Shown: positions 18,185-27,942 of the stretch, one piece after another | Layout: every line of letters begins with the position of its first letter | Numbering within the stretch: position 1 is the first letter of the stretch | Source of the DNA: Paludibacteraceae bacterium | GTDB lineage: Bacteria; Bacteroidota; Bacteroidia; Bacteroidales; Paludibacteraceae | Direction of reading: 5' to 3' | DNA: 64,000 nt | NCBI GenBank assembly: GCA_016285885.1 | Contig: JAEERP010000006.1 | Span: 1-64,000 of the forward strand | The notes under the pieces: model-generated | The model's input: only the letters and a program-made list of their open reading frames with translations | The model's database searches: none | Told to the model about the DNA's origin: nothing | Program-made: the position numbers and the translations under genes

Positions 18185-18228
18185 ACAATAAAAACAAAAA
18201 AAGAATCTTTTCGGGAGAGAGAATCAAA

Positions 18229-19536
18229 TCACTCGACTCTCATAATCTTCGCACCGACTGCATTCAACCGGCCGTCAATGTCCTCATACCCGCGATCAAT
18301 TTGTTCGATATTACTGATAGTGCTCGTGCCATGAGCGCTCATAGCGGCGATCAGCAGGGCGATTCCCGCACGAATATCCGGGGAGCTCATCTTAGACGCC
18401 CTCAGCGGTGTGTCGTTTCCTAGACCGATGACCGTGGCGCGGTGAGGGTCGCACAAGATGATCTGGGCACCCATGTCGATTAATTTATCCACAAAGAAGA
18501 GCCTACTCTCGAACATCTTCTGATGGATCAGCACACTACCCTTCGCCTGAGTAGCCACCACGAGGAAGACACTGAGCAAGTCGGGTGTGAGGCCCGGCCA
18601 CGGAGCGTCCGCGAATGTCATGATAGAGCCATCGATAAAGGTATCAATGGTATAATGGTCCCGCTTAGGGATATATATATCGTCGTTTCTCCTCTCCAGT
18701 TCAATGCCCAATCGGCGGAAACAGTCAGGAATCATACCCAATTGGTCGTAACAAACATTCTTGATGGTCAGTTCGGAGTGCGTCATGGCGGCCATGCCGA
18801 TGAAACTACCGATCTCGATCATATCCGGAAGGATCAGATGGTCGCAACCCGACAAAGAGTCAACCCCCTCAATCGTCAGGAGATTCGAGCCGATGCCCGA
18901 GATGCGAGCCCCCATGCGGTTCAACATCTTGCACAATTGTTGGATGTAAGGTTCGCATGCGGCGTTATAGATCGTCGTGACGCCCTTGGCGAGAACCGAA
19001 GCCATCACGATGTTGGCCGTACCGGTCACGGAAGCCTCATCAAGGAGCATATAAGCGCCCGTGAGCTGCTTGGCGGAGACGTTATACAACTTACGCTCGT
19101 CATCGTAGGTGAATTCCGCACCCAGTTTCTGAATACCCAGGAAGTGCGTGTCGAGACGACGTCTACCGATCTTATCTCCGCCCGGCTTAGGGATAATCGC
19201 CTTGCCGAAGCGGGAAACCAGCGGACCCGCCAGCATGACGGATCCTCGCAACGCCGCACATTTCCTATAAAAATCAGGCGTTTCCATATAATCCAAATTA
19301 ACCTGATCGGCATGGAAAGAGTAGCAACCCTTTTTGATGAGGTTCACCTTCACGCCCATATCCCTCAGCAGGGAGATTAGGTTATTCACGTCCAATATAT
19401 CCGGGATATTGGAGATGGTCACCTTACCCGAAGTCAACAAGATGGCACAGATGACCTCCAATGCCTCGTTCTTAGCTCCTTGGGGAGTTATTTCACCACA
19501 TAAGGGATGACCGCCTTCAATCAAAAACTTCGCCAT
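18229..19536 (-). CDS. murA: UDP-N-acetylglucosamine 1-carboxyvinyltransferase
   Basis: A 435-residue MurA, first committed step of peptidoglycan synthesis: enolpyruvyl transfer from PEP to UDP-GlcNAc in the cytosol. The active-site Lys22 is in QGAKNEAL. The loop that in E. coli holds Cys115 reads KPGGDKIGRRRLD here, so Asp121 stands in the place of the fosfomycin-reactive cysteine. This Cys-to-Asp exchange is known from mycobacteria and chlamydiae and gives an active but fosfomycin-insensitive enzyme. It follows the DUF4290 gene by 23 bases, and the two are probably cotranscribed; no terminator separates it from the PBP1A gene. Confidence 0.97.
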   Translation of the reverse strand: MAKFLIEGGHPLCGEITPQGAKNEALEVICAILLTSGKVTISNIPDILDVNNLISLLRDMGVKVNLIKKGCYSFHADQVNLDYMETPDFYRKCAALRGSVMLAGPLVSRFGKAIIPKPGGDKIGRRRLDTHFLGIQKLGAEFTYDDERKLYNVSAKQLTGAYMLLDEASVTGTANIVMASVLAKGVTTIYNAACEPYIQQLCKMLNRMGARISGIGSNLLTIEGVDSLSGCDHLILPDMIEIGSFIGMAAMTHSELTIKNVCYDQLGMIPDCFRRLGIELERRNDDIYIPKRDHYTIDTFIDGSIMTFADAPWPGLTPDLLSVFLVVATQAKGSVLIHQKMFESRLFFVDKLIDMGAQIILCDPHRATVIGLGNDTPLRASKMSSPDIRAGIALLIAAMSAHGTSTISNIEQIDRGYEDIDGRLNAVGAKIMRVE

Positions 19537-19559
19537 AGCAAGTCAATTTTAGACACGCA

Positions 19560-20159
19560 TCATTTTTTCTTTTTCTTCTTGGAGGAGGACTGAACCTGAG
19601 ACGCCAACAAATCTTTGCAATCCTCCAACACCACATCGTCCGCGGACAAGCGGATATCGCCCTTCGACATGTTCCGCAAGTCATCGAATATCTTCTGATC
19701 CGCCACACCATCCTTGTTGTAAAGGATGTAACACTTCTTCATGTAGTTGGCGATATAGATGGAGAGCTCCTTCGCCTCCTCTGGGTCCTTCAATTCAGAG
19801 ACCTTGTCGATCATTCCCTGAATCAGTTTGCCATAATGCCTGTAACGAAGGTCGCGAGCGGAAGAGTATGGCACCCTGTCCGGACAGATATTGAGGGTTT
19901 CCTTCTTAACCACCTCATAAGGATAATCGATATCGAGTTTGAAGTCGGACATGATTGCGAGATGGTCCCACAAGAGATGCTTGAACTCGGTCAGATCCCT
20001 CAACTGGGGAAAGAGGTTACCCATCGTGGCTATGATAGAGTAGGCACAATTCGTACGCTCCTCACGGTCTTTAATCGTCAAACAATAATCCACCATGTTC
20101 TGTATATTCCTGCCATATTCCGGCAGTGCAAGGCGTTTCATTTTGGTGTTGTATATCAT
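19560..20159 (-). CDS. DUF4290 domain protein
   Basis: A 199-residue, soluble, largely helical protein of the DUF4290 family, which is restricted to Bacteroidota. The N-terminus MKRLALPEYGRNIQNMVDYC and the segment YPYEVVKKETLNICP are conserved family features. No catalytic motif is visible, and the function is unknown. The C-terminus is a low-complexity SSSKKKKKK tail. It is the promoter-proximal gene of a two-gene unit with murA, an order I believe recurs in the phylum and which hints at an envelope-related role; that link is inference. An ATG seven codons in could also serve as start. Confidence 0.88.
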   Translation of the reverse strand: MIYNTKMKRLALPEYGRNIQNMVDYCLTIKDREERTNCAYSIIATMGNLFPQLRDLTEFKHLLWDHLAIMSDFKLDIDYPYEVVKKETLNICPDRVPYSSARDLRYRHYGKLIQGMIDKVSELKDPEEAKELSIYIANYMKKCYILYNKDGVADQKIFDDLRNMSKGDIRLSADDVVLEDCKDLLASQVQSSSKKKKKK

Positions 20160-20241
20160 ACTAATAATTTATTACATCCAATTTACACTGATATGAAACC
20201 GAACCATCGGCTCCATCGGTCGAGGCCACGACCAATCCATG

Positions 20242-20249
20242 CAAAGGTA
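20242..20249 (-). promoter_or_regulatory. -7 promoter element for the DUF4290-murA operon
   Basis: The minus strand reads TACCTTTG, an exact TAnnTTTG match, which leaves an untranslated leader of about 75 bases. Confidence 0.55.
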
Positions 20250-20313
20250 CAATTTTTTTATTAATACAGAGGAATTTTTCCACCAATATTAAAATTATTA
20301 GGGCCGTTTTTAT

Positions 20314-20321
20314 TAACTTTG
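20314..20321 (+). promoter_or_regulatory. -7 promoter element for the apbE operon
   Basis: TAACTTTG, an exact TAnnTTTG match, 27 bases before the ATG of apbE. GTAGGAGA follows at once and may also act as a weak ribosome-binding site. Confidence 0.6.
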
Positions 20322-20348
20322 TAGGAGATAAAACAAAAGAGACAAACG

Positions 20349-21407
20349 ATGATCCATAAGAAGGGGAAGATAATAATAGGGGTAGTCGCAGTAAGTGTTT
20401 TAGCGGTCTTACTGGGACTATTTTTTCTACGTAAAAACGCCAGATTGGCAGAGCAACATTTTAAGGGAGAGGCGCTTGGCACCTACTTCAGCATAAAATG
20501 CTCCGTGGATAGCGTGCCGATCGACCCGAGAGACCTTCTGGCATGCCTCAACAACTTCGAGCACTCCCTCTCCACCTTTGACGAGCAATCCATCATCTCA
20601 CGCATCAACAGCAATGAACCATATGTGGACCCTGACACCCTATTCCTCAACGTCTTCAATCGGGGGATGGAGATCTCCAGACTGACGGACGGCGCATTCG
20701 ACATGACCGTAGCCCCGCTCGTGAACCTCTGGGGCTTCGGGTTCAAGAAGAGCGAGGAGGTGACCGACAAGCATGTCCAAGAGATCCTCCGCCACGTCGG
20801 CTATCAAAAAGTGGAACTGAAGAATGGCTACGTCGAGAAGTCTGACAAAGAGGTCATGCTGGATGCCTCCGCAATCGCCAAGGGGTACTCCTGCGACGTC
20901 GTGGCACAGTTCCTCCGTTCCAAAGGCTGCAAGAACTATATGGTGGAGATCGGAGGAGAGATCGTGACCCACGGAGTCAACGCGAAGGGCGAGCCTTGGA
21001 GCATTGGCATCACCCAACCGACAGAGGACAACAGTGTGGACAATCCTACGCTCCAGGCGAAGGTAGTATTGGGTGACATCGGCACCGCCACCTCGGGCAA
21101 CTATCGTCAATTCTACTACAAGGATGGGAAGCGCTATTCGCACACCATCGACCCTCATACGGGTTACCCCGTGGAGCATAACCTCCTGAGCGCCACTGTG
21201 TTCGCATCTGACTGCATGACCGCAGACGCACTCGCCACCGCCTTCATGGTGATGGGGCTCGAAAAGGCCTGCGACTTCGTCAACCAACAGGTGCTCCCCG
21301 TCACCGCCTACTTCATCTACTCGGATGAAGGAGACCACCTCCGAACTAAAATCGTCGGCCCGGACAGCGAGAAAATTAAACTCACAGAACTACAAGAAGC
21401 CAAATGA
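20349..21407 (+). CDS. apbE: FAD:protein FMN transferase
   Basis: A 352-residue ApbE-family flavin transferase with one N-terminal membrane helix (about residues 8-27), so it faces the periplasm. Family motifs are intact: GTYFSI near the start, DGAFDMTVAPLVNLWGFG, the DASAIAKGYSCD loop, VEIGGEIVTHG, and the C-terminal YSHTIDPHTGYPV that binds metal and FAD. It attaches FMN covalently to Thr of partners such as the NqrB/NqrC or RnfG subunits; none of these is encoded in the window. The gene ends by overlapping the next start by four bases (ATGA), which is unusual because the next gene is a hybrid two-component regulator. Confidence 0.95.
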   Translation: MIHKKGKIIIGVVAVSVLAVLLGLFFLRKNARLAEQHFKGEALGTYFSIKCSVDSVPIDPRDLLACLNNFEHSLSTFDEQSIISRINSNEPYVDPDTLFLNVFNRGMEISRLTDGAFDMTVAPLVNLWGFGFKKSEEVTDKHVQEILRHVGYQKVELKNGYVEKSDKEVMLDASAIAKGYSCDVVAQFLRSKGCKNYMVEIGGEIVTHGVNAKGEPWSIGITQPTEDNSVDNPTLQAKVVLGDIGTATSGNYRQFYYKDGKRYSHTIDPHTGYPVEHNLLSATVFASDCMTADALATAFMVMGLEKACDFVNQQVLPVTAYFIYSDEGDHLRTKIVGPDSEKIKLTELQEAK

Positions 21408-24400
21408 ACAGACGCGTCTTTCTGACAATAGTGACCTTGTGCCTTGCCCACTTGCTCGTCTTGGGGCAAATAGGCACACGCATCTCAACCTATTCGACGG
21501 AGACCGGACTTTCCCAAAATAATGTCACGGGCATCATCAAAGGACATTCGGGCTTCGTTTGGGCCACGACACTAGATGGACTCAGTCGTTTCGACGGATA
21601 TGACTTCAAAAACTTCAAAGCCAGTTCCAAAGAACTTTCCCGAAGCATCAGCAACCAATTCATAGATATCAAACAAGACCAGTTCCACCATCTGTGGATC
21701 CTCAACGACATCGGTCAGGTCTTGCGCTTCAACCCTAAAAACGAGACCTTTAGCCTATACCCTTCCGCCGACAGCAACAAGGGAGACAACTACTTCTCCG
21801 CCGCCAAGCTCGTCCAACTCACGCCTTCCGAACTATGGATCATCGGCTCGGGCGAGAGTGGCGCCTTGCAAATCGTAGTGGACTCCACCGAGGAGGCTCA
21901 CATCCACCACATCGGCAGGGATGCGGACGAGACGCAAGGCACAAAGGTCAACAATGTCTTCATGGAAAAGAGCGGTCAACGTTGGGCCCTGACGAAGCAG
22001 GGAGCGGCCACCATCAGCCAGCAAGACACTATCCTCACGCTGAACTACATTCCGCTACCGGACAGCCTACCCGCCTTCCAAATGATCGAGACGGACCAAG
22101 AGCTCCTCATCGCATCCGCACAAGGCAAGGTGATCCTTTACGACAAGACCAAGAAGCGTTTCTCCTCCGTTCCGATAGGAGCCCCAAGCGAAGAGATCAC
22201 CCATATCTTCTCGCTCGACGACGCGCACTTCTGCACCATCAGCAGTGACTACACCATCCGCGTGGTGGACCTGAAGGACTGGACCGTCAAGGGAACACGC
22301 ACCATGGATGGCTCCACCGAGAAGATCTGGCAAGACGAAAGGAAAAACGTCTACGCCAAGCTGAAAAGCAAGAACATCATCTACGAGATCGACGCACGCT
22401 CTCATGCCATACAGGAGGAGTTCACCCACTCACAGACAAGCTCTGCCACCCTGAGAGACACAATGGGGGTCACCTGGACCACCGAGCCCAATGCGGGTAT
22501 CAGGAAAGTCGTGAACTTTGTCAGCCCGACAAGCCAGGACGCCGACCTTCCCACCATCCACTCAAATCTCTTCAGCGAGGCGAAAGCCCTCTTCGAGGAT
22601 GACGCCAGAAGGCTATGGGTGGCCACAGAAGATGGTGCACTACGACTCTTCGACACGGAAAACAAACTCATTGGGTTTGTAAACAACAAAGGCGAAGTGG
22701 GTGCCAACAAATCCTACTTCGGCAATATATCCGTCATCTACCAAGGACGGAAAGGGAACATATGGATCTCCACAGAAAAATCACTTCTGGAGCTCATCGA
22801 GCAGGGCAAAAACCATTTCGTCATCAAGAAGTGCCAGGCTACAGAGCCTGAATTCCAACCGCTCTCCCACTACTTCTCCGAGATCATGGAGGACTCGAAA
22901 GGCCACCTGTGGTTGGTCTCTTCCAACGGAGGACTCCATCTGCTGAAACAAACGGAGAACGGCTACCGTTTTATCCACAAGGAGAACCTTTTCAAGTTCA
23001 ATTACCCCCCAACCGTGGAGAAATCACACTCCATTATGGAGGACAAGAACGGCAACATCTGGCTAGGCTCCAGCGAAGGACTCACCATATTCTCCTCCGA
23101 TTTCGACAAGCCAGAGGATATTCGTTTCTTCTTCTATAACACAGAGAACACGAACCTCTCCAACAGCTGCATCTACGATATCTTCCAAAGCGAGAAAGGT
23201 GACATCTGGGTGGCCTCCTTCGGTGGTGGGTTATTCCACTTGGAGGGTGATTTCGTCCTGTTCCAAACCCCAGAATTCAAGCCATTCAGCCGAAGCAATA
23301 ACAGATTCCCTTCCGACCTGTTATACGACATCGTGGACGATGCGCAAAACAACCTATGGATCCTAACGGAGGAGGCGATCGTCAAATTCGTCACGGAAAC
23401 AGAGACGACGGAATCATTCGGACAAGTGCAGGACTTCCGATGCTCTGAAGACGCAGGTGAGAAGCTGGTGAGAAGGCACTCAGGATTCATCTCCACCGCC
23501 ACCAACACGGGCTACTTCTCCTTCAATCCACAAGAAGTCAAATCAGTGGATTACATGCCTCAGATCGTCATCACACGATTCCTGCTCTTCAACAAAGAGC
23601 CGAACATACACGAGGAGAATTCGGTCATCCACACCTCCGCCAACTACGTGGAGGAGATCACGCTGAAGCATAATCAATCCGTGTTCTCCATCGGCTACGC
23701 CTCGCTCGACTACAGATTCCCCGAGCACATTCAATACGCCTATATGCTGAAACCTTTCGAGAAGGAGTGGAACTACGTGGGCAACCAGAGGCTCGCCACC
23801 TACACGAACCTACCGAAAGGGGAATATACCTTCCTCGTCAAATCCACCAACAGCGAAGGCATCTGGTACGACAACACCAAGGAGATGAAGATAGTGGTGC
23901 TGCCTTCCTTCTGGGAGACGGGTTGGGCCTACCTCATCTACACCCTCATCATCGCCTTGATCATCCTTGCATCCGCCTCCTTCTATCGTTCCAAGACGAA
24001 GATGAAGATGGAGCAAGAGATCTCAGACTCTAAGTTGCAGTTCTTCACGGATATCTCCCACGAACTGCGCACCCCGCTCACCCTCATCAACGGTCCGCTG
24101 GAGAACGTGCTCGAAAACGGTACGCTACGCCCCGAGGACAGAGACCAACTGGAGGTCGTGCGGACCAACACGAACAGAATGCTCAGGATGATGAACCAAA
24201 TCATGGATTTCAGAAAGATACAGAGCAATAAGATGAGGCTACGAGTGGAACAAACACGCTTGGGAGAATTCATAGCCTCCTGCAGCACCACCTTCCTCAA
24301 ACTGGCGGACAATAGGAAGATCAAGTTCACCGTCAACGACGAGACGAACGGCGCCACCTTCTGGGTGGACCGTGACAAAATTGACACCATCATCTTCAAC

Positions 24401-25615
24401 CTGTTGTCCAACGCCTTCAAATTCACACCAGACGGCAAGTCCGTATCCGTGCGCACCTACCTGGACAAGGGAGAGGGCGTCATCGAGGTGGCGGACAAAG
24501 GATGCGGAATGCCTAAGGACAAGCTATCCATCATCTTCGAAAGATATACGACGCTCCAGAACTTCTCACTCACCAAACAGAGCGGAACGGGCATCGGACT
24601 ATCCCTCGTCAAGGAGATCGTGGACCTGCACAAAGCCACCGTGAGCGTAGAGAGCGAACCGAATGTCGGCACCACCTTCTCCATCAGGCTGAAGCCAGGC
24701 GTCGACCACTTCGACAACACAGTGGACATCGTCATCAACGACGGAGCGAAGGGAACAGCCGCCGAGGTGACAACCAATCCAGGGAACGAAAAGCACGACA
24801 GCGACGCACAGGAACAGCCTAAACTACTGATCGTGGAAGACAACGAACAACTCAGGGAGTTCCTTCGCTCCGTGCTTGGCAAACGCTTCTTCACCATCGA
24901 GGCGGCCAATGGAGAACAGGGCCTCGAGGCCGCATTGAGGGAGCTTCCGGACTTCATCCTCACCGACATCATGATGCCTGTGATGGATGGTGTAGAGATG
25001 GTGCGGAGCATACGAAACGACGAACGGACCTCCCACATTCCTATCATCCTGCTCACCGCAAAGACAGACATGCAGAGCAAGATAGAATGTCTGAAGATCG
25101 GGGCGAACGATTACATCACCAAACCGTTCAGCATGGCCTACCTTGAGGCGAGGATCGACAACATCCTTGCGGAGAGGGAGAAGTGGCAGAAGAGGTATAA
25201 GAACGATCTGCTCAACGTTAGCCCTACCACCAATGCGGAGACGAAGGAAGAGGAGGAAACACCAATCGAACAAGAACCGCTCGCAAAGAAAGACGACGCC
25301 TTCATGCGCTCCATCGTGGAGATCATCAACAAGAACATGGACAACAGTGACTTCTCCGTGGACGATCTGCAAGACGAGCTCAAAATAGGGAAATGGAACC
25401 TCACCTCAAAGGTCAAAGCACTCGTCGGACTCACCCCTATGGAGTTCATCCGTGAGACCAGGCTGGCCCACGCCACGGAGTTGATCGACAACAGTGACTA
25501 CAACATGACGCAGATCACCTACATGATCGGCATGTCCGACTCGCGCTACTTCAGTCGTTGCTTCAAACAAAAATACGGGGTCACCCCAACAGAATACAAG
25601 AATCGTAAAAAATAG
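21404..25615 (+). CDS. Hybrid two-component system regulator (HTCS)
   Basis: A 1403-residue one-protein signalling system. In order: a signal sequence, a periplasmic double-propeller sensor (repeats such as GLSQNNVTGIIKGHSGFVWATT, about residues 25-740), a Y_Y_Y domain to about 830, a membrane helix at 840-862, a histidine kinase with H-box SHELRTPLT (His886) and ATP-binding motifs near 998 and 1061, a receiver with LTDIMMPVMDG (Asp1188), and an AraC-type helix-turn-helix from about 1300. Such proteins sense sugars and switch on polysaccharide-utilisation loci, yet no SusC/SusD genes lie nearby. It is translationally coupled to apbE and followed six bases later by terC, so its target and ligand cannot be inferred from context. 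Confidence 0.95.
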   Translation: MNRRVFLTIVTLCLAHLLVLGQIGTRISTYSTETGLSQNNVTGIIKGHSGFVWATTLDGLSRFDGYDFKNFKASSKELSRSISNQFIDIKQDQFHHLWILNDIGQVLRFNPKNETFSLYPSADSNKGDNYFSAAKLVQLTPSELWIIGSGESGALQIVVDSTEEAHIHHIGRDADETQGTKVNNVFMEKSGQRWALTKQGAATISQQDTILTLNYIPLPDSLPAFQMIETDQELLIASAQGKVILYDKTKKRFSSVPIGAPSEEITHIFSLDDAHFCTISSDYTIRVVDLKDWTVKGTRTMDGSTEKIWQDERKNVYAKLKSKNIIYEIDARSHAIQEEFTHSQTSSATLRDTMGVTWTTEPNAGIRKVVNFVSPTSQDADLPTIHSNLFSEAKALFEDDARRLWVATEDGALRLFDTENKLIGFVNNKGEVGANKSYFGNISVIYQGRKGNIWISTEKSLLELIEQGKNHFVIKKCQATEPEFQPLSHYFSEIMEDSKGHLWLVSSNGGLHLLKQTENGYRFIHKENLFKFNYPPTVEKSHSIMEDKNGNIWLGSSEGLTIFSSDFDKPEDIRFFFYNTENTNLSNSCIYDIFQSEKGDIWVASFGGGLFHLEGDFVLFQTPEFKPFSRSNNRFPSDLLYDIVDDAQNNLWILTEEAIVKFVTETETTESFGQVQDFRCSEDAGEKLVRRHSGFISTATNTGYFSFNPQEVKSVDYMPQIVITRFLLFNKEPNIHEENSVIHTSANYVEEITLKHNQSVFSIGYASLDYRFPEHIQYAYMLKPFEKEWNYVGNQRLATYTNLPKGEYTFLVKSTNSEGIWYDNTKEMKIVVLPSFWETGWAYLIYTLIIALIILASASFYRSKTKMKMEQEISDSKLQFFTDISHELRTPLTLINGPLENVLENGTLRPEDRDQLEVVRTNTNRMLRMMNQIMDFRKIQSNKMRLRVEQTRLGEFIASCSTTFLKLADNRKIKFTVNDETNGATFWVDRDKIDTIIFNLLSNAFKFTPDGKSVSVRTYLDKGEGVIEVADKGCGMPKDKLSIIFERYTTLQNFSLTKQSGTGIGLSLVKEIVDLHKATVSVESEPNVGTTFSIRLKPGVDHFDNTVDIVINDGAKGTAAEVTTNPGNEKHDSDAQEQPKLLIVEDNEQLREFLRSVLGKRFFTIEAANGEQGLEAALRELPDFILTDIMMPVMDGVEMVRSIRNDERTSHIPIILLTAKTDMQSKIECLKIGANDYITKPFSMAYLEARIDNILAEREKWQKRYKNDLLNVSPTTNAETKEEEETPIEQEPLAKKDDAFMRSIVEIINKNMDNSDFSVDDLQDELKIGKWNLTSKVKALVGLTPMEFIRETRLAHATELIDNSDYNMTQITYMIGMSDSRYFSRCFKQKYGVTPTEYKNRKK

Positions 25616-25621
25616 TTGATT

Positions 25622-26686
25622 ATGAACGTATATGATTTCGCCTCGTTCGGAGGTTTCATCTTAATTATCTCTTTCCTCCTCGCATTGGATTTAGGTGTGT
25701 TCCACAAGGATGACCATGTCGTCACATTCAAGGAATCCCTCACTTGGACCTGCGTCTGGGTGGCGGTGGCCATGCTTTTCGGAGGCCTCATCTACTTTTT
25801 CGGCGAGTATATCCACGGCGTCGATTCAATCGACCAACTCATAGACATCAACAAACGGCATGGGCACGGACTGAAGATTGATCCCCAACAAGGGATAGAT
25901 GCGGCTCTCCACCTCTATCGGAAAGCGCTCACGCTGGAATATTTCTCAGGCTATGTGATCGAGGAGATGCTCTCCGTGGACAATATCTTCGTAATGATCA
26001 TGATCTTCATGAGTTTCGGCGTCGACAAGAAATACTACCATAGGGTACTCTTCTGGGGCATCATCGGGGCCATCGTTCTACGCTTCTCCTTCATATTTCT
26101 ATGCTCCGCACTCATCCAACGCTTCTCATGGGTATTGGCCATCTTCGGCGGACTGCTCATCATATCGGGTGCGAAAATGCTCTTCGGGAAAGACGAGGAG
26201 GAGAAAATCGATACGGAGAACCACCCTATCGTCAAGTTCGCCGCCAAACACTTCCGCCTAGACAAGGCCTACAAAGGGCATGACTTCTTCGTCCGCAACG
26301 AGGGGAAGCTGTACATGACGACACTCTTCCTTGTCCTTTTGGTCATCGAGTTCTCGGACATACTCTTCGCGGTGGATTCCATCCCCGCCATCTTCTCCGT
26401 CACAAGAGACCCTTACATTGTCTTCTTCTCGAACATATTCGCCATCATGGGACTCCGTTCGCTCTTCTTCATGCTGAGCAATGTGATGAACATGTTCTGT
26501 AGGCTGAAGACAGGTTTAGGTATCCTCTTGGCGTTCATCGGTGTCAAGATGTTGCTCAACACCTTCCTCGACATTGAGATTGGTCCTGGCATTTCGCTCC
26601 TGGTCATCTTAGGCATACTCTTGCTGAGCATCATCGCCTCCATCCTCTTCCCTGTCAAACCCAAGGAAGAGAAACCAGCCCAATAA
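25622..26686 (+). CDS. TerC/Alx family integral membrane protein
   Basis: A 354-residue polytopic protein, with about nine membrane segments, of the TerC family. Diagnostic acidic patches inside the membrane are present: ALDLGVFHKDDH near the N-terminus, EEMLSVDNIFVM at about 120 and EFSDILFAVDSIPA near 240. Family members export Mn2+ or help load metal onto exoenzymes; the exact cargo here is unknown. The ATG at 25622 is preferred; a TTG two codons upstream directly abuts the stop of the regulator gene. It closes the apbE-HTCS-terC operon and is followed by a strong terminator. With a six-base gap, there is no room for the Mn2+ riboswitch seen before some terC/alx genes. Confidence 0.92.
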   Translation: MNVYDFASFGGFILIISFLLALDLGVFHKDDHVVTFKESLTWTCVWVAVAMLFGGLIYFFGEYIHGVDSIDQLIDINKRHGHGLKIDPQQGIDAALHLYRKALTLEYFSGYVIEEMLSVDNIFVMIMIFMSFGVDKKYYHRVLFWGIIGAIVLRFSFIFLCSALIQRFSWVLAIFGGLLIISGAKMLFGKDEEEKIDTENHPIVKFAAKHFRLDKAYKGHDFFVRNEGKLYMTTLFLVLLVIEFSDILFAVDSIPAIFSVTRDPYIVFFSNIFAIMGLRSLFFMLSNVMNMFCRLKTGLGILLAFIGVKMLLNTFLDIEIGPGISLLVILGILLLSIIASILFPVKPKEEKPAQ

Positions 26687-26766
26687 ACATTCGGAGACCG
26701 CTCACGGGAGGAAGCGCACGAGACACTTCCCCGCCCGTTCTTTTGCGGATCAACCATAAAAAGAAA

Positions 26767-26801
26767 GGTCCCATTGCCGACTTCAATCAAGCAATGGGAC
26801 C
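26767..26801. terminator. Terminator between terC and manC
   Basis: A hairpin with a perfect 11-bp stem, GGTCCCATTGC and GCAATGGGACC, followed on the plus strand by TGTTTGTTTTTT. On the minus strand it is followed by TTTCTTTTT, so it can terminate both convergent transcripts. Confidence 0.9.
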
Positions 26802-26822
26802 TGTTTGTTTTTTGATACAATA

Positions 26823-27902
26823 TCAAATGAACTCTTCGCCGATCTTCACTTTCGTGTCGTTCACGAACTGGCGTATATGCTGCTCCTCTTCCTTCTTGCA
26901 GATGAGAAGGGCCTTATCGGCCTCAGCGACGATATAGCCGTCCAAGCCCTGGATTACGGCCAATTTGCCTTCAGGGAGGGCAACAACATTGTTCTTGCTG
27001 TCGTAGAAGAGAGTCTTACACTTCAACGTGACGTTACGATCCGCATCCTTGTCTGAATGTTCATAGACAGAGCCCCACGTACCCAAGTCGGACCAGCCGA
27101 AGTTAGCGGCCAAAACATGGACGTTCTTCGCCTTCTCGAGGATGGCATAGTCGATGGAGATATTCGTACAAGACTGATATATACTATCGATAAAGATCTG
27201 TTCCTTTTCCGTTCCGTAGAAAGCGGCGCCCGCCTCGAACTTACGGTTCATCTCGTTCAAGTAGAGGTCAAATGCCTCGATAATCGTATTCACATTCCAC
27301 AGGAACATACCCGAATTCCAGAAGAAATCGCCGCTCTCCAGGAAAATCTTAGCCAACTCGATGTTCGGCTTCTCCGTGAAGGTTTTCACCTTCAGCACAT
27401 TACTGTCAGAGGAGAGGTCAGCCACTTGGATATAGCCATATCCTGTTTCCGGACGACTTGGCTTGATACCCAGCGTCAGGATATCATTGTGCGAAGCGGT
27501 GTAATCCAAACCATTCTGAATCGTTTGAACGAACTCATCCTCCTTTAGGATCAGATGGTCAGAAGGTGAAACCACGATATTCGCATTCGGGTTCTCAGCC
27601 TTGATACGATGCATCGCATAAGCGATACAAGGAGCGGTGTTGCGACGTGCAGGCTCCAAGAGGACTTGGTTCTCCTTCAGTTCAGGCAATTGCTCCAAGA
27701 CGAGATCCTTATAATGACTACTGGAAGCTATCAATATATGCTCCTTAGGGACAATCTTCAGAAAACGATCATACGTCATCTGAAGCAACGATCGTCCCGT
27801 TCCGAAAAAATCCAGAAACTGTTTAGGTTTGTTGTTCGTGCTAAATGGCCAGAAACGGCTTCCTACACCGCCCGCCATTATTACGCAAAAATTGTTACTC
27901 AT
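26823..27902 (-). CDS. manC: Mannose-1-phosphate guanylyltransferase
   Basis: A 359-residue nucleotidyltransferase that makes GDP-mannose from GTP and mannose-1-phosphate, feeding capsule, O-antigen and protein glycosylation. The signature GGVGSRFWPFS followed by KPKQFLD is intact, as are SPSDHLI and FTEKP. It lacks the C-terminal cupin isomerase domain of bifunctional ManC/AlgA enzymes, as is usual in Bacteroidota. The ATG at 27902 is taken as start; a GTG just upstream is the alternative. Its own TAATTTTG promoter lies 33 bases upstream and it is a single gene. Confidence 0.95.
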   Translation of the reverse strand: MSNNFCVIMAGGVGSRFWPFSTNNKPKQFLDFFGTGRSLLQMTYDRFLKIVPKEHILIASSSHYKDLVLEQLPELKENQVLLEPARRNTAPCIAYAMHRIKAENPNANIVVSPSDHLILKEDEFVQTIQNGLDYTASHNDILTLGIKPSRPETGYGYIQVADLSSDSNVLKVKTFTEKPNIELAKIFLESGDFFWNSGMFLWNVNTIIEAFDLYLNEMNRKFEAGAAFYGTEKEQIFIDSIYQSCTNISIDYAILEKAKNVHVLAANFGWSDLGTWGSVYEHSDKDADRNVTLKCKTLFYDSKNNVVALPEGKLAVIQGLDGYIVAEADKALLICKKEEEQHIRQFVNDTKVKIGEEFI

Positions 27903-27934
27903 CACATATAGGTTTTAAAATAGCAGTTAGTGCA

Positions 27935-27942
27935 CAAAATTA
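27935..27942 (-). promoter_or_regulatory. -7 promoter element for manC
   Basis: The minus strand reads TAATTTTG, an exact TAnnTTTG match, giving a leader of about 25 bases. Confidence 0.55.

Noticed and set aside
25616-25621. A yybP-ykoY manganese riboswitch ahead of terC
   Set aside because: Only six bases separate the regulator stop from the preferred terC start, so there is no room for it.
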